Below are positions 1 through 6,034 of a DNA stretch of 9,935 nucleotides, one piece after another. Source of the DNA: RPQJ01 sp035554635 (GTDB taxonomy: Bacteria > Pseudomonadota > Gammaproteobacteria > Steroidobacterales > Steroidobacteraceae); assembly GCA_035554635.1 (NCBI GenBank), contig DATMIB010000177.1, forward strand, positions 1-9,935, given 5' to 3'. The translations under genes and the position numbers were made by a program. A model generated the notes under the pieces. The model had not been told where the DNA came from. It did not search any database and worked only from the letters and a program-made list of their open reading frames with translations. Positions within the stretch are counted from its first letter, which is position 1, and each line of letters begins with the position of its first letter.

Positions 1-1256
1 GGAGCGAGAGTAAACGGATCCTTCGGTGCCGCGGCAAGCTGGCGCACGTACAGATCGGAACCACCGCCCACCGTGTCCATGACGTCGAGCGGCGCCGTGG
101 TTGCAAGGACGACCACGTGCCCATTGCGACTGAGCGAGGCATACGTGGCGTTCCCTCGGCCCTGCACCCCGTCAGTGCTCACCGTGGCGAGCTCGAACTT
201 GCCGCTGTCGCGGTCGAGCACGAACACGTCCGCACCCGGGTTGGCATCGCGGCTGATCAGGTTCGTGGCCGCCGAGACCAGCGCGACGTAGCGGCCGTCC
301 GCACTGAGCCCTGACGCTTCCGACGCGCGATTTCCCTGCACGTCGCTTGCGTTCACGCTGAGGCGCTCTGTCGTGCGGCCGACGCGGTCGCGGATGAACA
401 CGTCCGCCACGCCATTGGTGTCACCGGCGACGACGTTGGTGGCCTCCGACGTGAAGGCCACGTAGCGACCGTCGCCACTCACGAAGCCGCGCCGGCTCGC
501 GCCGTTGGTCTGGCCACCGATGTTGCGCAGGCTGACACGCTCGGTGACGCCGGTGCGTCGGTCACGCAGGAACACGTCCGCGACGCCATTGGTGTCGCCG
601 GCCACCAGGTTCGACGCCGTCGAGGTGAAGACGACGTAGCGAGCATCCGGGCTGATGGAGTTGAGGAAGCTCGTGGCGTTTGCCTGTGCCCCGCCCGGCC
701 CCAGGTTGACGCGCTGGGTCGTCGCCGCCTGGCGGTCGCGCACGAAGATGTCCGCCACGCCGTTGGTGTCGCCGCGGACGAGATTGGTGGCGCTGCATGC
801 GAAGGCGACAAAGCGCGCATTCCCGCTCACCTGTGGCCCCTCTCCGCACACGCCGTTGGCCGCGGCGCCGCCGAGGCCAACGCTCACGAGCGTTGCCCCG
901 GCATAGATCCCGGCGCCCGCGCTCCACTCGCCGTCGTCGCGATAGGCAACGGTCTGCCCGTTGTCGCTCACGCTCGGCGTGCCGGTGCCGCCGGTGATCC
1001 ACTCCATGTACAAGGTGCGGCTGTCCCAGACGAAAAAGCCGGGCGGGCTCTGGCCTGGAACGAGGATGTCCACGTATGAATGGAACACCGCGTAGCGTCC
1101 ATCCGCGTTCAGGTTTGCCGTTGTCCCGGCCGTCGTCGCCAGGTAACCGTTGTAACTGCCCCAGATGATCTGGGTGTCACCTGGATTGGCGTGCGCAGGC
1201 AGCGCCGCCGTGGCGACGCTCAGTGACACGAGCACGATCGAGCACAATGCGCGCAT
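1..1256 (-). CDS. Secreted seven-bladed beta-propeller (TolB/PD40-like) protein, 3' end outside window
   Basis: The reading frame is open from the ATG at 1256 to the left edge, giving 418 residues with no stop, so the C-terminus is missing. The start follows an AGGGAGGA Shine-Dalgarno (1263-1270) with a 6-base spacer. Residues 1-24 look like a Sec signal peptide (positive start, hydrophobic core, cut near AHA). Seven blades follow, centred on S-x-D-G-R-Y-V-x-F-like strands at about residues 50, 98, 144, 202, 261, 318 and 376. Blades 3-6 are canonical, 58 residues apart, each with a GDTNG-x-x-D-V-F-x-R-D-R core. Blades 1, 2 and 7 are degenerate. It is a paralogue of the complete gene at 2171-4126, so a choice-of-anchor or other sorting domain is likely beyond the edge. 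No catalytic motif is visible. The role is inferred to be extracellular binding or scaffolding, and the substrate is unknown. Confidence 0.85.
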   Translation of the reverse strand, partial: MRALCSIVLVSLSVATAALPAHANPGDTQIIWGSYNGYLATTAGTTANLNADGRYAVFHSYVDILVPGQSPPGFFVWDSRTLYMEWITGGTGTPSVSDNGQTVAYRDDGEWSAGAGIYAGATLVSVGLGGAAANGVCGEGPQVSGNARFVAFACSATNLVRGDTNGVADIFVRDRQAATTQRVNLGPGGAQANATSFLNSISPDARYVVFTSTASNLVAGDTNGVADVFLRDRRTGVTERVSLRNIGGQTNGASRRGFVSGDGRYVAFTSEATNVVAGDTNGVADVFIRDRVGRTTERLSVNASDVQGNRASEASGLSADGRYVALVSAATNLISRDANPGADVFVLDRDSGKFELATVSTDGVQGRGNATYASLSRNGHVVVLATTAPLDVMDTVGGGSDLYVRQLAAAPKDPFTLA

Positions 1257-1282
1257 GGCTGGTCCTCCCTGTTCGATGAGCG

Positions 1283-1300
1283 ACGTGAGCTTGCTCACGT
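1283..1300. promoter_or_regulatory. Perfect CRP/Clp-like palindrome upstream of propeller gene
   Basis: ACGTGAGC-TT-GCTCACGT is an exact 8-base inverted repeat with a 2-base centre. It contains GTGA-N6-TCAC, the core of CRP-family sites (consensus TGTGA-N6-TCACA), with C/G in place of the outer T/A. Its centre lies about 35 bases upstream of the propeller start codon at 1256. If transcription starts near 1310, as the weak promoter candidate suggests, the site would lie just downstream of the start and favour repression. Binding by a CRP/Clp homologue is inference. Confidence 0.5.
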
Positions 1301-1302
1301 AC

Positions 1303-1318
1303 ATCATCGCGAGATGAT
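1303..1318. repeat. Inverted repeat ATCATC-GCGA-GATGAT
   Basis: This is a perfect 6-base inverted repeat with a 4-base centre, two bases from the CRP-like palindrome at 1283-1300. It overlaps the weak minus-strand -10 candidate (1322-1317). It could be a second operator, or a hairpin at the start of the propeller-gene transcript. No regulator family is assigned. Confidence 0.4.
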
Positions 1319-1618
1319 CTTTCGCATTTGCGCGACGAACGACAATCGGCCGGACACGCGACTTCGTTGCGTGGACGTAGGAGCCGTTCGCCTTCGTGCG
1401 GTTCGTCTCGCCACCAATCCAAGCGGCACGATTTCCGCGCCTGACCGACTGGCGCATCTACGATTCCACGCAGTCGCGCATTGCCGCGATTCCTGGTTTC
1501 GCCTCGCGGCATCAGCCGGATCGATCATGGCCCGCGGGTCTCGATGCACGGTTGCGCCAGCGAGCGTGATCGCCACGGCGCGCTGCGCGTGGGCCCCGTC
1601 CGGCGACATTCCCCGGCG

Positions 1619-1633
1619 CCTCCGACACGGAGG
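1619..1633. repeat. Inverted repeat CCTCCG-ACA-CGGAGG upstream of csp3
   Basis: This is a perfect 6-base inverted repeat with a 3-base centre, 88 bases before the csp3 start codon. It is in a plausible place for an operator. It does not resemble the usual CueR or CsoR sites closely enough for me to name a regulator, and in DNA this GC-rich it could be chance. Confidence 0.3.
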
Positions 1634-1720
1634 ATCGTCCCGGCGGCGCAGCGGCGGCGCCGAGGCCACCGGTACGATCGGGTCTTGCGACCGCGACTGA
1701 CGCACGGGCAAGGAGACGAG

Positions 1721-2134
1721 ATGCACACGATGGAAATGATCAGCACGCATCCGGACGTGCAAGGCGGCACCAACGACGTGCTCATTCACTGCATCGAGGC
1801 GTGCTACGACTGCGCACAGGCCTGCGTGGCCTGTGCCGATGCCTGTCTCGCCGAGGACCAGGTGATGCAGCTGCGCCAGTGCATCCGCGTCGACCTGGAT
1901 TGCGCCGACGTCTGCGCCAGCACCGGCCGGCTCGCCTCCCGCCGCACCGGCAGCAACGAGCAACTGCTGAAGCTCATGCTGGAAACGTGTGGCGAAGCGT
2001 GCCGACTGTGCGCCGTCGAATGCGAACGTCACGGCGACATGCACGAACACTGCCGCGTCTGCGCGGAGGCCTGCCGCCGCTGCGAGCAGGCGTGCGTCGA
2101 GGCCGCGGACACGATCACGCCGACGCGCCAGTGA
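1721..2134 (+). CDS. csp3: Csp3-type four-helix-bundle copper storage protein
   Basis: A 137-residue protein with 18 cysteines and no signal peptide. Characterised Csp3 proteins are cytosolic four-helix bundles that store many Cu(I) ions inside the bundle through Cys thiolates. The cysteines lie in helix-spaced C-x3-C and C-x2-C runs: C24, 28, 31, 35, 38, 42 (helix 1), C54, 61, 65 (helix 2), C90, 94, 97, 101 (helix 3) and C111, 114, 118, 121, 125 (helix 4). Length and cysteine count match my recollection of Methylosinus Csp3. His10, 23, 104, 108 and 110 could help copper entry. I chose the ATG at 1721 because AAGGAG (1710-1715) sits 5 bases upstream; the longer in-frame extension back to 1481 is Arg-rich, without family features. 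It stands alone on the plus strand, convergent with the gene ending at 2171. No copper regulator or exporter is in the window. Confidence 0.9.
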   Translation: MHTMEMISTHPDVQGGTNDVLIHCIEACYDCAQACVACADACLAEDQVMQLRQCIRVDLDCADVCASTGRLASRRTGSNEQLLKLMLETCGEACRLCAVECERHGDMHEHCRVCAEACRRCEQACVEAADTITPTRQ

Positions 2135-2170
2135 CTACGCCATCTGCGAAGGGGTCCGCGTGTCGCGTCG

Positions 2171-4126
2171 TCAGCCACCCGTTCCTGTCAGCTGCACGCG
2201 CTGCGGTCCCGCATAGCCGCCACCCCAGACGGTGAGGCGTGCGGGCGCTGCGCCCGCCTGCGTGGGTCGGAACGTCACCTGCACGCGGCAGGTGGCATCG
2301 TGAGCCACGATCGCGGCGCAGTCGAACCGGAGCGTGTACTGGCTCGCCGCCCCACCATCGAGATAGATCGACTTGATCGGCAGCACGTCCAGGCCGGTGT
2401 TGCGCACCGTCACCGTGCGCGTCCTACCCGCCGCGCCGACCGCGACCGTGCCAAAGTCGATCGACGTCGGCGCGAGTTCGAACGACGCGATCACACCGCG
2501 TCCGCTGAGCGCACGCCGACGAATCGGCGTCGTGCCCGCGGCGACCACGAGCTCTGCATCGGCTGAAAGCGTGCGCGTCGGCCTCGACACCACGTCGATC
2601 CGGCACCTCACGCCGACGGCGACGGACGCACCGCAACGCGACTTCGCGACGAAGAACGAGGCCCAGTTGCCGCGCACGGTCACCGCGTCGATCTGCAGCG
2701 GCTGCGCACTCGTGTTGGTCAGCCAGAACGTCCGCGTGCGGTTCGTGAAGACCGTCTGCACGCCGAAGTCCTGCGCCTCGGGCGCCAGCGAATAGGACTG
2801 TGGCGGCGGTGTCACGACACCGAGTTCGTGCACGAAGACGTAGACGTTGCTCAGCCCGTGCAGCGTCGTGTCCGCATACGAGTCGAAGGCCACGAACTGC
2901 CCGTCGCCGGCGATGCTCGAGCGCGCCGGGTATTCGTCGCCGCCGAAACGATGGCCATCGGGCGCGAGGTTCACGCGCTCGACATGGCCCGTGGAGCGGT
3001 CCTTCACGAACACGTCGTAGAAATAGTTGAGATCGGCCGGATCGAGGTTGAACGCATTGGAGGTGAATGCGACGTACCGACCGTCGTCGCTGATCGATGG
3101 GTACCAGCTGTCGCCGTTTGCCTCGACATCCAGCACATTGACGCTGACCCGCTCGAGCTGCCCCGTCTCCCGATCGCGAACGAAGATGTCGCTGGCGAAG
3201 TTGCGGTCGTCCGCAACGAGATTCCCGGCGAGTGACGCGAACACGACGTAGCGGCCATTCGGCGTGATCTGCGGGTACCACGAATCCCCTTGCGCCTGGT
3301 AGCCGGCGGCGCTGCGGCTCATGCGTGTGGTCTTGCCGGTCGTGCGGTCGCGCAGGAACACGTCGTCCCTGCCGTTCGTGTCGCCGGCGACGAGGTCGGT
3401 TGCGGCGGAAGTGAAAACCACCCAGCGACCGTCGGCACTGACCTGTGGCGACTCGCTCCGCCCGTTGCCCGCACCGGCGCTCGCCGCGGCGCTGACCAGT
3501 TCGGTCGCACCGGTCGTCCGGTCGTGCAGGTACACCTGCGGTGGCGGGTACAAGCCATTGGCATCGGGCCGGCCATAGCCCGCGAAGACGACGTAACGGC
3601 CGTCGGCACTGACGCCGGGCTGGGCCACACCGCCCTCGAATGCATTGCCAGCAGGGTCGACACCGATGCCCGTGTTCGTGTGAGTGCTGCGATCGTGGAC
3701 GATGATGTCCGCCACTCGCGAACCGTCGCCGGGCGACAGGTTCGTGGCACGGGTCTGGTAGACGACGTAACGGCCATCGGCGCTGATCGTTTCGTCGTAG
3801 CTGCTGTCGTTGCCCTCCTGCCCGTTCGCGTCGACGCTGATCCTCTCGGTCGTTTCGAGCACACGATCGCGGAGATAAACGTCGCTGGCGCCGTTCCCGC
3901 CGCCCGCGGCGAGCTCGTCCCGGCCGGACGAAAAGACCACGTAGCGACCGTCCGCGCTGATCGCGCGACTGTAGTGCAGCGCCGATGAGCTGACCCAGGC
4001 GTCGGAGCCGGTGCGTACGCTGACCGGCTCGGTGTCACCCGGTGCCGCGATGGCGAGGATCGGGGCGAGCGCTGCGGCGGCCAACACGCGGGACAGCGAT
4101 GCAGGACACAGCGGGCGACCGGCCAT
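2171..4126 (-). CDS. Secreted seven-bladed beta-propeller with two choice-of-anchor D domains
   Basis: A 651-residue exported protein. The ATG at 4126 follows AAGGGAG (4134-4140) with a 7-base spacer and gives an immediate signal peptide (residues 1-28, cut near AIA). The frame continues 27 codons further upstream, but that stretch lacks signal features. Seven blades of about 58 residues begin near residues 55, 113, 171, 229, 287, 345 and 405, with the repeated S-A-D-G-R-Y-V-V-F strand and D-V-F-x-R-D-R-x-T-G turn of PD40/TolB-like propellers. A Pro-rich linker (about 440-453) leads to two Ig-like choice-of-anchor D (ASPM/SPD-2/Hydin) domains, about 454-554 and 558-651. Each has an x-x-D-F-G-x-x start and paired cysteines (C508/C518 and C612/C623). 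It is a full-length paralogue of the gene at the left edge. The role is probably cell-surface or extracellular binding; no enzyme motif is seen. Confidence 0.9.
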   Translation of the reverse strand: MAGRPLCPASLSRVLAAAALAPILAIAAPGDTEPVSVRTGSDAWVSSSALHYSRAISADGRYVVFSSGRDELAAGGGNGASDVYLRDRVLETTERISVDANGQEGNDSSYDETISADGRYVVYQTRATNLSPGDGSRVADIIVHDRSTHTNTGIGVDPAGNAFEGGVAQPGVSADGRYVVFAGYGRPDANGLYPPPQVYLHDRTTGATELVSAAASAGAGNGRSESPQVSADGRWVVFTSAATDLVAGDTNGRDDVFLRDRTTGKTTRMSRSAAGYQAQGDSWYPQITPNGRYVVFASLAGNLVADDRNFASDIFVRDRETGQLERVSVNVLDVEANGDSWYPSISDDGRYVAFTSNAFNLDPADLNYFYDVFVKDRSTGHVERVNLAPDGHRFGGDEYPARSSIAGDGQFVAFDSYADTTLHGLSNVYVFVHELGVVTPPPQSYSLAPEAQDFGVQTVFTNRTRTFWLTNTSAQPLQIDAVTVRGNWASFFVAKSRCGASVAVGVRCRIDVVSRPTRTLSADAELVVAAGTTPIRRRALSGRGVIASFELAPTSIDFGTVAVGAAGRTRTVTVRNTGLDVLPIKSIYLDGGAASQYTLRFDCAAIVAHDATCRVQVTFRPTQAGAAPARLTVWGGGYAGPQRVQLTGTGG

Positions 4127-4303
4127 GGCAACACTCCCTTGTTGCGGTGGCCAATTCTTCGACGCAATTACGACGCGGCGGCATCCGTACCGCACACGAT
4201 GCGGCACCTGTCGCGCACCGTTCCCGCAGGCCGTCTATAGCGCCGATCGCGGCGACCCTGCGCGCAAGCGATGCGCTGCGGGCTCGCGCCGGACCGCTTC
4301 GGC

Positions 4304-4828
4304 TCAGTTCCTGCCCTCGTTGCCCTTGATCTGGCCGCGGATCTCGCCGCCCGGACGCGCCGTCGTGTGCACGTTCGCATAGACGACGCCGCTGCGGAGG
4401 GCCTCGACCAGCTCGGCGAATTCACCGGGGCTCAGGCCTTGTGCCGTGGCGCCCGCGACCATGTCGCCGGCCATGATCACTCCGCTGAGTTCGCCGGCCC
4501 GGGCCGGGCATGCCTGGGTCCCGGCCGGCCCGTTGCCGAGATTGCTGCACAGGAACACGAAGACGCCGCCGTTGACGCTGGCCTGTCCCAGATGCAGGTG
4601 CGACTGCGTGACGTCGGCTTCCATGGCCTCGTAGCTGAGGGTCCAGTGAAGCGCACCCGCCGTTTCGTCGATGCTGGCGCGGAAGTTGCCCGAACCGACG
4701 CTCGACACCGCCGGCACCTCCTCATAGGAAATGAGCCTCGCGTGTACGGTTTCCGCGTGCGCGATCGCTGCCCCCATCAACGCCGCCAATCCCCCGCAGA
4801 ACGACGTGATCCTGAGACGTACGTTCAT
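4304..4828 (-). CDS. Secreted CHRD-domain protein
   Basis: A 174-residue protein whose ATG at 4828 follows AGGAGG (4833-4838) closely. Residues 1-25 are a Sec signal peptide (cut near AHA). Residues 26-170 form one CHRD domain, the chordin-type fold widespread in bacterial exported proteins. Its marks are an A-x-L-x-x-x-E-E-V-P-x-V opening, an H-L-H-L-G motif (77-81), N-G-G-V-x-V-F-L-C (86-94), A-G-E-L-S-G (111-116), and the closing Y-A-N-V-H-T with P-G-G-E-I-R-G-Q-I (150-167). C94 and C107 may form a disulfide. The biochemical function of bacterial CHRD domains is not established; surface adhesion or ligand binding is usually presumed. It lies on the same strand as the propeller gene, 177 bases upstream of that gene's start, so it may be transcribed separately. 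A frame extension of 16 codons upstream lacks a Shine-Dalgarno. Confidence 0.9.
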   Translation of the reverse strand: MNVRLRITSFCGGLAALMGAAIAHAETVHARLISYEEVPAVSSVGSGNFRASIDETAGALHWTLSYEAMEADVTQSHLHLGQASVNGGVFVFLCSNLGNGPAGTQACPARAGELSGVIMAGDMVAGATAQGLSPGEFAELVEALRSGVVYANVHTTARPGGEIRGQIKGNEGRN

Positions 4829-4939
4829 GTGCCCTCCTGGCCGTGCCGTTCGATTGGCGATTCGTGTTCCCGCCACGGGAGCCGCGCGTCGACGCTACGC
4901 CTGTCGCGTCGCACCAATCAATATCCGGGGAATTGTCTG

Positions 4940-4970
4940 CCAACAAGAACCCCGGCGCGTGGCCGGGGTT
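4940..4970 (-). terminator. Hairpin terminator downstream of the 151-aa secreted protein gene
   Basis: AACCCCGGC and GCCGGGGTT form a perfect 9-base-pair stem (4948-4956 with 4962-4970) around a 5-base loop. Read on the minus strand, the stem is followed by CTTGTTG, a modest T-rich tract, about 33 bases after the stop codon at 5004. This fits a Rho-independent terminator for the upstream minus-strand gene. It separates that gene from the CHRD gene. Confidence 0.7.
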
Positions 4971-5003
4971 CGTGCGGATGCTTCATTCGTCAGAGCACCG
5001 AGA

Positions 5004-5459
5004 CTACTGGCGGAACATGACCTCCTGCAGCATCGAGCCCGCGAGGATTTCGCGAAACTCCACGCGGTTACCCGACTCCTTCTGCATCTGCTCGTTCGAC
5101 TTCTGTTTCCAGGCCATGTACTCGGCGTCGCGCTTCTCGTACTCGGCCCCCGACGGCAGCCTTTCCGAAATTGCGACCAGGTACAGGTCGGGCTCACCCT
5201 GTCTCGCGTACGGATTGATGAAGATCTTGTAGCCCTTGATCCAGCCCTTGGACTTCGCGAAGTCCTGGTCCTTGCGCCATTCATCGGCGAGGAACTTGGC
5301 GTACGCGAAGGCGCCCCCGTCCTTGAGCTTGATTCCCGTCACTTCCCAGTAGTCCCCGTAGACGACTGGCCATTCGTCGGCGATGGCGCCCGGCGCCACC
5401 GCGAATGACGACAGGAGCAAGGCCAGGGCCAGAACGAGCCGTCCCTTCAGATGGCACAT
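5004..5459 (-). CDS. Secreted protein of unknown function, possibly a dimeric alpha/beta-barrel fold
   Basis: A 151-residue protein. The ATG at 5459 follows AAGGAGG (5468-5474) at 8 bases and gives a signal peptide (about 1-27, cut near AIA). The 75-codon upstream extension is Arg-rich, without features, and is not supported. The mature part has a beta-strand (about 37-46), a helix rich in F-A-Y-A-K and W-R-K-D (about 49-70), a second strand G-Y-K-I-F (76-80), then D-L-Y-L-V-A-I (91-97) and a long charged helix (102-130) ending in a Met/Gln-rich tail. The beta-alpha-beta-beta order resembles the dimeric ferredoxin-like (NIPSNAP/YCII-like) fold, but I do not recognise the family. The mature part has no cysteines. 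It is divergent from the protease operon at 6035 and is closed by a terminator. Confidence 0.75.
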   Translation of the reverse strand: MCHLKGRLVLALALLLSSFAVAPGAIADEWPVVYGDYWEVTGIKLKDGGAFAYAKFLADEWRKDQDFAKSKGWIKGYKIFINPYARQGEPDLYLVAISERLPSGAEYEKRDAEYMAWKQKSNEQMQKESGNRVEFREILAGSMLQEVMFRQ

Positions 5460-5577
5460 GTGCGTGACCTCCTTGAGTTGTCGTTCTTTCGGCCGGAAGC
5501 CGGTCGTGGCGTCCGGTGCCACGACGCGCCAGTGTGGTCCCGCGCGGCAGGCCGTCGCAACAGCAGTGCGTCGCGGC

Positions 5578-5589
5578 GGCGTGCACGCC
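5578..5589. repeat. 12-base perfect palindrome GGCGTGCACGCC
   Basis: A self-complementary 12-mer about 119 bases upstream of the minus-strand start codon at 5459. Position and symmetry suit a dimeric regulator, but in DNA this GC-rich such palindromes also arise by chance. Confidence 0.3.
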
Positions 5590-5786
5590 ACTAACCAACT
5601 CTGCACTGGCTTTCTGGCGCGCCTGAACCATTTCTGACGGCCAAACTCAGTTCCGCAGATCGCCGATTCCGGGAATGCTTGCACTACCTGCCATGCAGTT
5701 CGGTTCCGACCTCCGCCGCGTGTTGCCGCATGCGTGCGTGACGTTCATCGAAGCGGCCGCACGGCGCGTCAGGCTTCGACGCTTGA

Positions 5787-5815
5787 TTGACATGCCTGAT
5801 CGCGCGGAACATGAT
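5787..5815 (+). promoter_or_regulatory. Sigma70-like promoter for the protease operon
   Basis: A perfect -35 TTGACA (5787-5792), an ideal 17-base spacer and a -10 CATGAT (5810-5815, 4 of 6 matches) point to a start near 5822. This would give a leader of about 213 bases before the ATG at 6035. An inverted repeat overlaps the -35: CGCG-TCAGGC (5765-5774) pairs with GCCTGA-T-CGCG (5794-5804), with one extra base in the right arm. It could be an operator that blocks RNA polymerase. Confidence 0.55.
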
Positions 5816-5862
5816 TCCCGGCTCTGGCGCTCAGTCTCGGGCGCTCACCCATCGCTGCCGGC

Positions 5863-5937
5863 AAATCCTTCTGTCCGGGGCGCCGTCGCAAGGAATGCGA
5901 CAGACACGGCTCGGAGCCGTGCCGACGACAAGGATTT
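5863..5937 (+). ncRNA. Candidate structured 5' leader element (branched stem-loops)
   Basis: AAATCCTT (5863-5870) pairs exactly with AAGGATTT (5930-5937) and encloses two perfect hairpins. These are GTCGCA/TGCGAC (5885-5890 with 5896-5901, 5-base loop) and CACGGCTC/GAGCCGTG (5905-5912 with 5914-5921, 1-base centre, so the top pairs must open into the loop). The result is a three-way-junction layout. It lies wholly within the predicted leader of the protease mRNA. I do not recognise a known riboswitch consensus; TPP, cobalamin, glycine and cyclic-di-GMP-I marks were not seen. It could be a regulatory leader, an attenuator or protein-binding DNA. Confidence 0.4.
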
Positions 5938-6034
5938 CCCCAGCCGACCTTATCCCTCCGAACCTTTGCGATCGCGCCAGGCGTGACGCTGTTTCCCCGA
6001 ACGCGGCCGTGCGCTGGCGACATAGGGGGTTGTC

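Larger units (their letters stand above)
1257..1720. other. Divergent intergenic region between propeller gene and csp3
   Basis: These 464 bases separate the minus-strand propeller gene from the plus-strand copper-storage gene. They hold three perfect inverted repeats (1283-1300, 1303-1318, 1619-1633). A weak minus-strand promoter candidate is TTGTCG (1345-1340), a 17-base spacer, then AAAGAT (1322-1317). A weak plus-strand -10-like TACGAT (1673-1678) has no good -35. A plus-strand open frame at 1314-1700 has no Shine-Dalgarno and an Arg/Ala/Ser-rich composition typical of out-of-frame GC-rich DNA, so I do not call it a gene. Confidence 0.6.
5460..6034. other. 575-base divergent region: promoter, palindromes and structured leader
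   Basis: It separates the minus-strand secreted-protein gene from the plus-strand protease operon. It holds a 12-base palindrome (5578-5589), a sigma70-like plus-strand promoter (5787-5815) overlapped by a large inverted repeat (5765-5804), and a set of nested inverted repeats (5863-5937) that would fall in the 5' untranslated leader. I found no convincing minus-strand promoter. The open frames crossing it on both strands have no Shine-Dalgarno and no recognisable protein features. Confidence 0.6.

Noticed and set aside
1314..1700. 128-codon plus-strand frame in the csp3 upstream region
   Set aside because: It has no Shine-Dalgarno, its composition is typical of non-coding GC-rich DNA, and it overlaps the candidate regulatory dyads.
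2135..2170. Possible terminator between csp3 and the propeller gene
   Set aside because: Only a 4-bp CGCG/CGCG stem is visible and there is no T tract.
2424..3281. 285-codon minus-strand frame inside the propeller gene
   Set aside because: It lies out of frame within the strongly supported 651-residue propeller and is Arg-rich without domains.
4127..4303. Promoter for the large propeller gene (TATAGA on the minus strand; GGAAC-type ECF match)
   Set aside because: TATAGA lacks a -35 at proper spacing, and the GGAAC/CGT pair has loose spacing; neither is better than chance.
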